Assembly: GCF_030997045.1 (NCBI RefSeq)
Contig: NZ_CP116899.1
Span: forward strand, 186,001 to 250,000
Reading direction: 5' to 3'
DNA: 64,000 nt
Source of the DNA: Microbulbifer sp. TB1203
GTDB taxonomy: Bacteria; Pseudomonadota; Gammaproteobacteria; Pseudomonadales; Cellvibrionaceae
Below the pieces are notes generated by a model, which was given only the letters and a program-made list of their open reading frames with translations, was not told where the DNA came from and did not search any database. Of this stretch, positions 52,863 to 60,998 are shown one piece after another; position 1 is the first letter of the stretch; every line of letters begins with the position of its first letter. The position numbers and the translations under genes are program-made.

Positions 52863-54029
52863 TCAGTGCGCCTCTTCTGTATTGAGAACCGGTTGGTGCT
52901 GTGCCAGCCGGGCCGGCTCCAGCAGCCGGGCCCAGAAGCCTGCGGAAATCTCACTGATCACGCTGCTCTCCGCGTTCAGCAGCACCACCAGGCCCACGCC
53001 GAGTCTCCGTGAATAGGCGATATCCGCCACATAGCCCTGTACCCAGCCGCCGTGGTACACAAGATCCTCCCCGTGCACCTGATAGATACGCCAGCCCAGC
53101 CCGTAGTGGGCGTCCTGCAGGTGATCGCGCCAGGCTTTTCGGCGCAGGTCCTTGGGAGTGCGCACCCGCTTGCGGGTGATCTCCTCCACCAGTTGCGGCG
53201 GAATCACCTTCGGCTTGTGTCCCATTTGTGCGATCAGCCATTTACCCAGGTCTGTGACACTGGCATTGACGCCGGCGGCGGGCAACACCCGGTAGTAATT
53301 CGCATTGACCTCGCCGGTTTTCCATTCCCCGTCCCGCTTGATATGCGGCAGAGCGCGATTTTCGGCGGCCAGGAAAGCATCCCTGCCCACCGAGGCGCGG
53401 TGCATCTCCAGTGGGCGGAAGATACGCGTGTCCACCAGCTCCCCATAGGGAGTGCCGGTGACCTCTTTCAGTATGGGCTCCACCAGGCTGAACAGAATGT
53501 TCTGGTAGCCGTAGCAGTGTCCGGGCTGGCAGCGCGGGTCCAGTTCGCGGAAGCGCGGCAGTATGCGCTCCAAAGGCTGGTTGGCTTCCAGCAGGTTGTC
53601 GTAGGCATTGGGTACCAGGCCGGAACTCTGTCCCAGCAGGTGCTGCACCTGCAGTGCCTTGGATTTTTCGGGCGTCTTGAAGCGGAATTCCGGCAGGAAG
53701 CGGTTAACCCGGTCTTCCCAGTTCAATTTCCCCTCGCGTACCACCAGCCCGGTCACCTCCGCGGCAAAGGTCTTGGACACGGAGGCAATGCGAAATACCG
53801 TATCGGGATCTATCTTGTCCTCAGAAGCGAGTGCGCGCAGGCCGTGGCCCCTCGCCAGCAGTATCCTATCGCCCTGGACTATCGCATAGGCACCCCCGGG
53901 GATGCCGGCCTCCTCCAGTTTTTGCCGGAACTCCGCGTCAAACTGTTCGGTGAGGGTATTTAGAGGCTGGGCGCTCGCCTGGGCACAGGGCAACAGCAGC
54001 GCGGCTGCGAGCAAAACGGACTTCAACAT
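52863..54029 (-). CDS. Serine beta-lactamase-like hydrolase (class C / AmpC-type fold)
   Basis: A 388-residue secreted enzyme with a signal peptide (LLAAALLLPCAQASAQ). It has the SxxK nucleophile (ASVSK), a YxN motif (YGYQN) and a C-terminal HGG in place of KTG (LVYHGGWVQGY). The HxG variant is common in esterase- and peptidase-like relatives, so hydrolysis of beta-lactams is not implied. Its substrate may be a peptidoglycan peptide or an ester. It is convergent with rhlB, 27 bp away, and next to a fold-back element. Confidence 0.88.
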   Translation of the reverse strand: MLKSVLLAAALLLPCAQASAQPLNTLTEQFDAEFRQKLEEAGIPGGAYAIVQGDRILLARGHGLRALASEDKIDPDTVFRIASVSKTFAAEVTGLVVREGKLNWEDRVNRFLPEFRFKTPEKSKALQVQHLLGQSSGLVPNAYDNLLEANQPLERILPRFRELDPRCQPGHCYGYQNILFSLVEPILKEVTGTPYGELVDTRIFRPLEMHRASVGRDAFLAAENRALPHIKRDGEWKTGEVNANYYRVLPAAGVNASVTDLGKWLIAQMGHKPKVIPPQLVEEITRKRVRTPKDLRRKAWRDHLQDAHYGLGWRIYQVHGEDLVYHGGWVQGYVADIAYSRRLGVGLVVLLNAESSVISEISAGFWARLLEPARLAQHQPVLNTEEAH

Positions 54030-54055
54030 AATGGTTTTTTACCTCTGACCCCAAT

Positions 54056-54238
54056 GGCACCAAGTTAAGGACTCGGGCGGTCTTGCTACCGGGAGCTTTT
54101 TGCGGGACACGGGCTGGGCGCCCCCCCCTTAATCCATCCCTGGAGGCTTGTCCGCGAGGTCCCTCTCGCAGACAGTCCCGCAAAAAGCCCCCGGCATCAG
54201 GCCCTTCGCATCAGGGTTATCGCTTAACTTAGTGCTAC
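54056..54238. repeat. Large imperfect fold-back element flanked by a 10-bp direct repeat
   Basis: Outer arms GGCACCAAGTTAA and TTAACTTAGTGC are inverted, as are inner arms sharing GCTTTTTGCGGGAC (54095-54108) and GTCCCGCAAAAAGC (54175-54188). CCTCTGACCC occurs directly at 54042-54051 and 54242-54251, possibly a target duplication. No ORF was found. Confidence 0.75.
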
Positions 54239-54286
54239 TCCCCTCTGACCCGAACTCAGTTGCGATTTTCTGCCGGAATTTACCCT

Positions 54287-55066
54287 TTAATGGCCCAAAG
54301 CTTCTATTGCCTCCAGCCGCTTGCGGGTCTGCGGGTGGCTGGAGAAATAGTGGCCCAGATAACCCTTTTCCTCTTTCCGCTTCAGCATTTGTTGGAACAA
54401 CTCGCCCGCGCCCTCGGTATTGCCGTAGGCGCAGGTCATCAGGGCCAGGGCTTCCCGGTCCGCCGCGCTTTCACGTGCCTGGGAATACTGCGCCATCTGC
54501 AGGTTCAGCGCCGGATTCAGCAAGGCACCCAGATCCGCGTTGCCGCCGGTGACCACTGCGGCGCCGGTCACCAGCACTATCCCCCTGCCCAGGCCGCGCA
54601 AATGGTCCCAGTGCCGGAAGTGGGCCAGTTCATGGGCCAGCACAAAGGCCAGCCCGCCCTCGCTGTGAACTGCTTCCAGTAGGCCGGAGGTGATCCCCAG
54701 GGCGCCGCCCGGAAAGGCCATGGCGTTCAGCTCCGGTGAGGCGATCAGGTGCGATGAGATGGGATAGGGCAGGCCTGCGCAGGGAAGCAGTTGTTCCAGT
54801 ACCGATTCCGTCAGTGCCAGTTGCTCCCCGGCTTCTTTCTCGCTGGCAAAGATTTTTCCCAGCGCCTCCAGGTTCATGGCATCGTAGATGGCCAGCTCCG
54901 TTTCGGCGGACAGGTGATCGACCGCGGTATCCACCAGCAGCCCCAGCGCCAGGTAGATGACTGCCAGTATCACCCCAAGACCGGCCAGCAACTGGCCGAA
55001 GTCCCGTAGCGGGTGGCGGCGGGGGATGTTGACGTTGTGTTCCGGCAGTCGGGGGCGATATTGCAT
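54287..55066 (-). CDS. M48-family zinc metallopeptidase
   Basis: A 259-residue membrane-anchored peptidase with one N-terminal hydrophobic segment (LLAGLGVILAVIYLALGLLV) and the zinc motif HELAHFRHWDH. A hydrophobic patch (GIVLVTGAAVVTGG) follows, and the family Glu lies in ARESAADREAL. It belongs to the HtpX/Oma1-like M48 group. It directly follows a YbjQ-type gene (9-bp gap) and appears to form an operon with two YbjQ-family genes, one of them disrupted. Confidence 0.9.
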   Translation of the reverse strand: MQYRPRLPEHNVNIPRRHPLRDFGQLLAGLGVILAVIYLALGLLVDTAVDHLSAETELAIYDAMNLEALGKIFASEKEAGEQLALTESVLEQLLPCAGLPYPISSHLIASPELNAMAFPGGALGITSGLLEAVHSEGGLAFVLAHELAHFRHWDHLRGLGRGIVLVTGAAVVTGGNADLGALLNPALNLQMAQYSQARESAADREALALMTCAYGNTEGAGELFQQMLKRKEEKGYLGHYFSSHPQTRKRLEAIEALGH

Positions 55067-55075
55067 TTCCAGGGT

Positions 55076-55525
55076 TTATTTCGGCTCGGTATAGATTGCC
55101 GTGCCGGTGGCCAACACTTCAACAGTGCCCGTCTGCCGGCCCTGACCCTGGAATATCGAGGAGGTATCCACCCGAAGGTTAATGATCTGGGTGGCGCCGG
55201 GGCAGGATTCCTTGAGGCGCAGAGTGGCTTCGCGCCGGGCGCGATCCAGCAGGGTTTCATAGCTGCCGACGGTGCCGCCAAAGAGGGCGCGCAGGCCCGC
55301 GGCGATACGCTTGAAATAGTCCACGGAAATACAGCAGTTGCCCCTGACCAGTTCCGCGCGGGTAATGTGGCCCACTTTTCCAATCGGGTTGCGGCTGCTG
55401 GTGGTGGCCAGTTGGAGCAGCGCCCGCTCGCGTTCTTCGATGCTGCGGAAATGGCGCTTTTCCAGAAACTGCCCCACGCCATAGCCGGTGACCAGCAGGG
55501 TGAGAAAAATCCATAGCTCGATCAT
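55076..55525 (-). CDS. YbjQ-family (heavy-metal-binding fold) membrane-anchored protein
   Basis: A 149-residue protein with an N-terminal transmembrane helix (LWIFLTLLVTGYGVGQFL) followed by a YbjQ/DUF74-like domain (GHITRAELVRGNCCISVDYFKRIAAGLRALFGGTVGSYETLLDRARREATLRLKE ... ATGTAIYTE, split here in description only). The molecular function is unknown. It lies between the M48 peptidase gene and a second YbjQ-type gene carrying a premature amber codon. Confidence 0.82.
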   Translation of the reverse strand: MIELWIFLTLLVTGYGVGQFLEKRHFRSIEERERALLQLATTSSRNPIGKVGHITRAELVRGNCCISVDYFKRIAAGLRALFGGTVGSYETLLDRARREATLRLKESCPGATQIINLRVDTSSIFQGQGRQTGTVEVLATGTAIYTEPK

Positions 55526-55531
55526 GGTGCT

Positions 55532-55846
55532 TTACTCCACGGTGACGGCGGTGCCATAGATATAGATTTCCGAGGCGCCGGCGGATACCGCCGAGGTGGA
55601 AAAGCGCACGTTCACCACCGCGTTGGCGCCCACCTGCCTGGCCTGTTGCGCCATACGTTCCAAGGCCTAGTCTCGGGCCTCAGTAAGCAGCTCCGTGTAG
55701 CCCCTGAGCTCGCCGCCCACGATGTTCTTCAGCCCCGCCATTAGATCGCGGCCCACATGTTTGGCGCGGACGGTGCTGCCGGATACGACGCCGTGAACGG
55801 CAGTGATGGTCTTGCCGGGAAATGTTTCGGTATTGGTAATCAGCAT
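55532..55846 (-). pseudogene. YbjQ-family gene interrupted by an in-frame amber codon
   Basis: Read from the ATG at 55846, the frame encodes a complete YbjQ protein (MLITNTETFPGKTITAVHGV..., ending ...IYIYGTAVTVE, TAA at 55532) except for a TAG at codon 60 (55667-55669). The stop falls where family members have ...TEAR-E/D-x-AL..., and both sides match the family in the same frame. A single change such as CAG to TAG would explain it. The truncated 59-residue peptide would lose half of the beta structure. Readthrough or sequencing error are alternatives. Confidence 0.85.
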
Positions 55847-55862
55847 ACTGCTTCCTTCTTAC

Positions 55863-56702
55863 TTATTGGTCTTGTGTTTCAATAACCTGGCCGGTGCCCG
55901 GATCCCCCTGCTGCCGCAGCCGCTCTATCCACAGCGCAGTACCGCCGGCCACCGCCGCCGGCATCACGAAAATATTCAGTACGGGCACCATTTTTGCCAG
56001 CATCACAGCGCCGCCGAAGCTCAGGGTGGTGAGCTTTTTGCGCAGCAGTATGTTTTTCAGTTCATCGAAGGGGCGCTGGTGGTTGTCCAGCGGGTAGTCG
56101 ATATACTGGATCGCCATGCACCAGGCGCCCCAAAGCGCGCCCATCACCGCGGGGATAAATACCGTCCAGCTGGTAAACAGGGCCACCACCAGGATCACCA
56201 GGCCCCAGCCGATAAAGTATCTCAGTTTGCGCAGCTCGCGCCCCAGGGTGCGCCATATCATGCGACCCAGGGGCTCCGCGGGCGGTGGGCGGCCGGTGAG
56301 AAGCTCCTCGACCTTCTCCGCCAGGAAGCCGTTAAACGGTGCGGCGATAATATTGGTGATAATGGCGAAGACGTAGCCGTAGACAAAAAAGAACAGCAAC
56401 AGCACTGCGAGGGCGATTACCCAGGCCAGCCACCGGAACACATCGGCGGCCCAGGCGGCGCCCTTGGCCATGGTGGCCTCCCACCAGGACATATTCCCGG
56501 TATCCACCGGCGTGTGTGAGAGCAGGCTGCCGAGGTAGTCCGCGAGACCACCCAGCTGCGAGAGCATCACTGCGGTCAGCACGATAAACAGCACCAGATT
56601 GATCAGCAGCGGAACTATGATGAACGGGCGCAGTTCGCGCCGGGCCAGCAGCTTTGCGCCGTAGATCAGCGCGTTCACGCCGTGCACCGGGTTGGAGGTC
56701 AT
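55863..56702 (-). CDS. cysZ: CysZ-like sulfate transporter (EI24 domain)
   Basis: A 279-residue inner-membrane protein of the CysZ/EI24 family. An N-terminal cap (MTSNPVHGVNALIYGAKLL) is followed by several hydrophobic segments and the family block YVFAIITNIIAAPFNGFLAEKVE. A GWGLVILVVALF segment and IQYIDYPLDNHQRPFDELK come later. CysZ supplies sulfate for cysteine synthesis. It is 16 bp upstream of the broken ybjQ and 12 bp downstream of the PA4642-type gene. Confidence 0.9.
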   Translation of the reverse strand: MTSNPVHGVNALIYGAKLLARRELRPFIIVPLLINLVLFIVLTAVMLSQLGGLADYLGSLLSHTPVDTGNMSWWEATMAKGAAWAADVFRWLAWVIALAVLLLFFFVYGYVFAIITNIIAAPFNGFLAEKVEELLTGRPPPAEPLGRMIWRTLGRELRKLRYFIGWGLVILVVALFTSWTVFIPAVMGALWGAWCMAIQYIDYPLDNHQRPFDELKNILLRKKLTTLSFGGAVMLAKMVPVLNIFVMPAAVAGGTALWIERLRQQGDPGTGQVIETQDQ

Positions 56703-56714
56703 GGCGCCCGCTCC

Positions 56715-57014
56715 TTAAAGCTTGGCCCCGGCGGCCCGCAGGATGGCCGCGTAGTCGCTGCCCTGGCGGTGCTCCTCCATACGTGCGAGCAGGGTCTTGC
56801 CGTCCGGCCCCGGGCTGTTGAGGTCCAGGTTCTGTTCCCGGAACAGGCGCACGAAGGTTTCGAAATTTTCCGCTTTCATACTGCGGTAGGCGCGCTCCAG
56901 CAGGTAGTAGTCACGGGTCACGCCCTCGGGTGGTTCGCCGATCAGGAAGCCGGCAATGCGCTCGTCGTCGAAGACTTCGCCGAGGACTTTTTGTTTGTCT
57001 TTCTTCAGGCTCAC
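56715..57014 (-). CDS. PA4642-family conserved small protein
   Basis: A 99-residue acidic and basic mixed protein recognised as the Pseudomonas PA4642-like family (DDERIAGFLIGEPPEGVTRDYYLLERAYRSM ... RLFREQNLDLN, in two parts). The function is unknown. The start is GTG at 57014, preceded by AAGGAAAAAATT. It lies just upstream of cysZ. Confidence 0.8.
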   Translation of the reverse strand: MSLKKDKQKVLGEVFDDERIAGFLIGEPPEGVTRDYYLLERAYRSMKAENFETFVRLFREQNLDLNSPGPDGKTLLARMEEHRQGSDYAAILRAAGAKL

Positions 57015-57041
57015 AATTTTTTCCTTAATTCACTCTTCCCT

Positions 57042-57132
57042 GTAGGAGCGGCGGGGCGGCCATCCGCCGCTGGCCGCGATCGGGTTCGATGCCATATACG
57101 AATATCGATCGCGGCCAACGGCCGCTCCTACA
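57042..57132. repeat. REP pair GTAGGAGCGG ... CCGCTCCTAC
   Basis: The outer arms carry GTAGGAGCGG and CGCTCCTACA, and the inner arms CGCGATCGGG and CGATCGCGGCC. The spacing and sequence resemble the copy at 35438. It lies between gatB and the PA4642-type gene. Confidence 0.85.
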
Positions 57133-57145
57133 AGGTTCTTTTGGT

Positions 57146-58612
57146 TTACAGGAGGGCGTCGAGCTTTTCCTTCAGGATCTTGTTGATCATCTGCGGATTG
57201 GCCTGGCCCTTCGAGGCTTTCATGATTTGGCCGACAAAGTAGCCCATCATCTTCGGCCGCTTGGCCTCCTCGGCCTTGCGGTAGTTTTCCACCTGCGCGG
57301 GGCTCGCGGCGATCACCTCGTCGACCATTTTTTCGATGGCGCCGGTGTCGCTGACCTGTTTCAGGCCGCGTTTTTCGATCACTGCGTCTGCATCGCCCTC
57401 ACCGGCAGCCATGGCCTCGAACACCTGCTTGGCGATCTTGCTGGAAATGGTGTTGTCGGTGATGCGCGCAATCAGCCCCGCCAGCTGTTCGGCGGAAACC
57501 GGCGAGCGCTCGATGGGGAGTTCCTCCCGGTTCAGCAGCGCGGCCAACTCGCCCATGACCCAGTTGGCGGCCAGTTTGGGTTCGCCGGATTCTTTCGCCA
57601 CGGTTTCAAAATAGTCGGCGACCGCGCGCTCCTGGGTCAACTGGTCGGCGTCATAGGCGGAGAGACTGTATTCGCTCTGGAAGCGCGCGTATTTGGCATC
57701 CGGCAGTTCCGGCAGCCGGCTGCGCACCATTTCCACATAGTCTTCGGACAGTTCCACCGGCAGCAGGTCCGGACAGGGAAAGTAGCGGTAGTCGTTGGCC
57801 ACTTCCTTGCTGCGCATGGAGCGGGTTTCGTTTTTGTCCGCGTCGTAGAGGCGGGTTTCCTGCACCACACTGCCGCCGTCCTCGATCAGGTCGATCTGGC
57901 GCTGGGCCTCCACCACGATGGCTTTTTCCACGAAGCGGAAGGAGTTGACGTTCTTGATCTCGGTGCGGGTGCCGAGTTTTTCCTCGCCCTTCAGGCGCAC
58001 GGAGACGTTGGCGTCGCAGCGCATGGAGCCCTGGGACATATCGCCGTCGGAAATGCCCAGGTAGGTGACGATGCTGTGAATTTTTTTCAGGTAGGCGACG
58101 GCTTCCGCGGCACTGCGCATATCCGGTTCGGACACTATCTCGATCAGCGGTGTGCCGGCGCGGTTCAGGTCGATGCCGGACATGCCGTGGCCATGTGTTT
58201 CAAAAATAGTTTCGTGCAGGGATTTGCCGGCGTCCTCTTCCAGGTGCGCGTGGTGCAGGCGCACCTTCTTGCTGGAGCCGTCCTCCAGGTGAATCTCGAT
58301 TTCCCCTGGACCGACGATCGGTTGCGCGAGCTGGGTGGTCTGGTAACCCTTGGGCAGGTCCGGATAGAAATAGTTTTTGCGCTCGAACACCGAGCGCCTG
58401 CCGATTTCCGCGTTCATCGCCAGGCCGAACATCACCGCGTCGCGGAAAGCCTCCTCATTGGGCACCGGCAGGGTCCCCGGCATGGCCAGGTCGATGGCGC
58501 AGGCCTGGGTATTGGGCGCCGCGCCGAAGCGCGTGCTGGCGCCGGAGAAGAGTTTTGATTTGGTGGCGAGCTGGACGTGGACTTCCAGCCCGATAACGAT
58601 TTCCCATTCCAC
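57146..58612 (-). CDS. gatB: Aspartyl/glutamyl-tRNA amidotransferase subunit B
   Basis: Binds mischarged Glu-tRNA(Gln) or Asp-tRNA(Asn) and carries out the kinase/transamidase step with GatA and GatC. The 488 residues contain EIVIGLEVHVQL, YFYPDLPKGYQ, MRCDANVSVR and a C-terminal YqeY-like domain. The start is GTG at 58612, with AGGAG seven bases upstream. It is separated from gatA by a fold-back element. Its coexistence with two tRNA-Gln genes suggests transamidation supplies at least one of Gln or Asn charging; that is inference. Confidence 0.96.
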   Translation of the reverse strand: MEWEIVIGLEVHVQLATKSKLFSGASTRFGAAPNTQACAIDLAMPGTLPVPNEEAFRDAVMFGLAMNAEIGRRSVFERKNYFYPDLPKGYQTTQLAQPIVGPGEIEIHLEDGSSKKVRLHHAHLEEDAGKSLHETIFETHGHGMSGIDLNRAGTPLIEIVSEPDMRSAAEAVAYLKKIHSIVTYLGISDGDMSQGSMRCDANVSVRLKGEEKLGTRTEIKNVNSFRFVEKAIVVEAQRQIDLIEDGGSVVQETRLYDADKNETRSMRSKEVANDYRYFPCPDLLPVELSEDYVEMVRSRLPELPDAKYARFQSEYSLSAYDADQLTQERAVADYFETVAKESGEPKLAANWVMGELAALLNREELPIERSPVSAEQLAGLIARITDNTISSKIAKQVFEAMAAGEGDADAVIEKRGLKQVSDTGAIEKMVDEVIAASPAQVENYRKAEEAKRPKMMGYFVGQIMKASKGQANPQMINKILKEKLDALL

Positions 58613-58660
58613 GTGATTTCTCCTGAATCTGTTCGGAGTCCAAAAATTGCCGGTGGCACA

Positions 58661-58770
58661 AGGCTGGGTGCGATGCGGCTTTTCGGGACCGTATGAGGCA
58701 TGGATGCCGATTACGAGCGTACAGGGACGTATTTACAGCGTGTCCCGAAAAGCCGCATCGCGCCCAGCCT
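58661..58770. repeat. Long fold-back element, copy 2
   Basis: A 28-bp stem (58661-58688 with 58743-58770, one mismatch) closes around a loop whose 57 nt (58688-58744) are identical to the copy at 16241-16297. The stem sequence differs from copy 1 at several positions, with compensating changes on both arms. It ends 1 bp before the gatA stop codon. Confidence 0.92.
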
Positions 58771-58771
58771 C

Positions 58772-60217
58772 TTAAACCGCGCTGGCTTTGTGCCAGTCGG
58801 TTACCTGTTGATACCGGTGCGCGACGTTGAGCATGCGCGCCTCATCCAGGTAGTTGCCGATAATCTGCAGGCCCACGGGCAGGTTGTTCACCAGGCCGCA
58901 GGGCAGGGACATGCCGGGCAGTCCCGCGAGATTGGCGGCGATGGTGTAGATATCCTCCAGGTACATGGCAACCGGGTCGGCTTTTTTCTCCCCCAGCGCA
59001 AAGGCCGGCGAGGGGGTGGTGGGCCCCATGATCACGTCCACTTTTTCGAACGCCTGCACGAAGTCCTGCTTGATCAGCCGGCGCACCTGCTGGGCCTTGT
59101 TGTAGTAGGCGTCGTAGTAGCCGGCGGACAGAGCGTAGGTGCCCACGAGAATGCGCCGCTGCACCTCTTCGCCGAAGCCCTCGCCGCGGGAGCGCATGTA
59201 CAGGTCGCGCAAATCCCTGGGGTCTTCACAGCGGTGGCCGTAGCGCACGCCGTCGAAACGGGACAGGTTGGCGGAGGCCTCCGCCGGTGCGATCACGTAG
59301 TAGGCGGGCACCGCCAGGTGGGTGTGGGGCAGGCTGACTTCCACCAGCTGTGCGCCCAGTTTTTCATATTCTTTCAACGCGTCCTGCACCCGTGCGGCCA
59401 CCTGCGGATTGAGGTCGTCGCTGAAATACTCCGCGGGGACACCGATCCTGAGGCCGGCGATATCGCCGTTCAGTCCGGCGATGTAGTCCGGCACCGGCCG
59501 GTCCAGGCTGGTGGAGTCCTTCGGGTCGTGGCCCGCCATTGCCGACAGCAGGTAGGCGGCGTCCTCCGCGTTGCGGGCGATGGGGCCGCCCTGGTCCAGG
59601 CTGGAGGCGAAGGCGATCATGCCCCAGCGGGATACGCGCCCGTAGGTAGGCTTGAGCCCGGTGGTGTTGGTCAGTGCCGCCGGCTGGCGGATGGAGCCGC
59701 CGGTATCGGTGGCGGTGGAGCCGGGCGCCAACTGTGCAGCCACTGCCGCCGCGGAGCCGCCGGAGGAACCGCCGGGCACGCAGTTGGTGTTCCAGGGGTT
59801 TTTTACCGGGCCGTAGTAACTGGTCTCGTTGGAGGAGCCCATGGCGAACTCATCCATATTGGTCTTGCCAAGGGTCACAGCGCCGGCATTGTTGAAATTC
59901 TCCACCACGGTGGCGTCGTAGGGCGGGGTGAAATTGTCGAGCATTTTCGAGCCGCAGCTGGTGCGCACGCCCTCGGTGCAGAAGATATCCTTGTGGGCCA
60001 GGGGCACGCCGCACAGGGCTGGCGCGTCGCCTGCGGCGAGGCGCTCGTCCGCCGCAGCGGCCTGTTGCAGGGCCAGCTCCGGGGTCACGGTGATAAAGCT
60101 GTTGTAGTTGCCGTCCAGCTGTTCGATACGGCCCAGCAGGTGGCCGGTGATTTCGACGCTGGAAAACTGCCTGTCGCGCAGCCCGCGAATAATTTCTGCG
60201 ATGGTTAGCTGATGCAT
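58772..60217 (-). CDS. gatA: Aspartyl/glutamyl-tRNA amidotransferase subunit A
   Basis: Amidase that releases ammonia from Gln for transamidation. The 481 residues carry the Ser-cisSer-Lys triad: Lys in GVPLAHKDIF, and serines in VPGGSSGGSAAAVAA and DTGGSIRQPA. It is 30 bp downstream of gatC. Confidence 0.96.
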   Translation of the reverse strand: MHQLTIAEIIRGLRDRQFSSVEITGHLLGRIEQLDGNYNSFITVTPELALQQAAAADERLAAGDAPALCGVPLAHKDIFCTEGVRTSCGSKMLDNFTPPYDATVVENFNNAGAVTLGKTNMDEFAMGSSNETSYYGPVKNPWNTNCVPGGSSGGSAAAVAAQLAPGSTATDTGGSIRQPAALTNTTGLKPTYGRVSRWGMIAFASSLDQGGPIARNAEDAAYLLSAMAGHDPKDSTSLDRPVPDYIAGLNGDIAGLRIGVPAEYFSDDLNPQVAARVQDALKEYEKLGAQLVEVSLPHTHLAVPAYYVIAPAEASANLSRFDGVRYGHRCEDPRDLRDLYMRSRGEGFGEEVQRRILVGTYALSAGYYDAYYNKAQQVRRLIKQDFVQAFEKVDVIMGPTTPSPAFALGEKKADPVAMYLEDIYTIAANLAGLPGMSLPCGLVNNLPVGLQIIGNYLDEARMLNVAHRYQQVTDWHKASAV

Positions 60218-60247
60218 GGAATTCCCTGATTATTCTGTGAGGGCGTT

Positions 60248-60535
60248 TCAGTCGATCACTTTGGGGACCAGATACAGCCCGCCTTCGGACTGCGGTGCCA
60301 GAGCGAGGAATTCCTCGCGGCGGTTGGATTCGGTGATCTCGTCGGCGCGCAATACCTGGATTTCGTCAAGAGGGTGGGCCATGGGCGCCACGCCTTCGGT
60401 GCTTACCGCCTGAAGCTGGTCCACCAGCTGCAGTACCTCCCCGAGCCGGTTGCCGACTTCGTCGATGGTTTCCTCGGAGATGGCGATACGGGCCAGCTCT
60501 GCCAGTTTTTCTACAGTTTGCGTGTCTACGGCCAT
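60248..60535 (-). CDS. gatC: Aspartyl/glutamyl-tRNA amidotransferase subunit C
   Basis: A 95-residue small subunit that stabilises the GatA-GatB interface. It begins MAVDTQTVEKLAELARIAIS and contains MAHPLDEIQVLRADEITES, the typical pattern. It is the first gene of gatCAB, divergent from mreB. Confidence 0.94.
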   Translation of the reverse strand: MAVDTQTVEKLAELARIAISEETIDEVGNRLGEVLQLVDQLQAVSTEGVAPMAHPLDEIQVLRADEITESNRREEFLALAPQSEGGLYLVPKVID

Positions 60536-60998
60536 GGGGGTCGGGCTCCAGCTCGGGTGGCGAATCCAAAGTTGCCTCGGTCGGGGCGAGGCTGGGGGTC
60601 GGCAAATTTAGCATATAAGCCCGCAATTCTCACAAACCTCCGTAGCGAGGTGGTTCCAGGGTGCATGCCGGGTGGCTTTCGCGACCGAGGAGAGCGCAGG
60701 CGTACAGATTGTACATCGAGCACTCCGACCGAGTGAAAGCCGCCCGGCATGTGCCATGGGGCCGCCGCAGTAGGAGGTTTGTGGGAATTGCGGGCTTTCT
60801 GCCTTGCCCTGAATCCCCGCCGTTGTTAGAGTTTGCCGATTCTGGCCGGGGTCTGCGCACCGCCGGCCCCGGGGCCTTAAAAATGCGGCCCGGAACTCAG
60901 AATTTTCCGCGCGGACTAACTAGGCTTTAACGACGCCTGAATCCGCGTCTACTTCGCCCGCCCCGGGCGCTGTAATTAGAACAAGGTAACCGAATTCC
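60536..60998. other. Divergent gatC-mreB intergenic region
   Basis: 463 bp without a credible gene. A large fold-back (60617-60797) occupies its middle. Frames of up to 120 residues crossing it lack homology and are products of the palindrome. The mreB promoter should lie in 60800-60990, but no clear -35/-10 pair was identified by eye. Confidence 0.75.
60617..60797. repeat. Large fold-back element upstream of mreB
   Basis: Outer arms GCCCGCAATTCTCACAAACC (60619 onward) and GGTTTGTGGGAATTGCGGGC (to 60795) match at 22 of 23 positions over their length. Inner arms containing GCATGCCGGGTGGCTTTC (60663-60680) and GAAAGCCGCCCGGCATGTGC pair imperfectly. The interior includes GCGTACAG, a short similarity to the loop of the elements at 16181 and 58661. 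Confidence 0.85.

Noticed and set aside
60374..60930. Short plus-strand frames in the gatC-mreB gap
   Set aside because: They cross the 181-bp palindrome and the gatC antisense strand; composition and lack of motifs mark them as artefacts.
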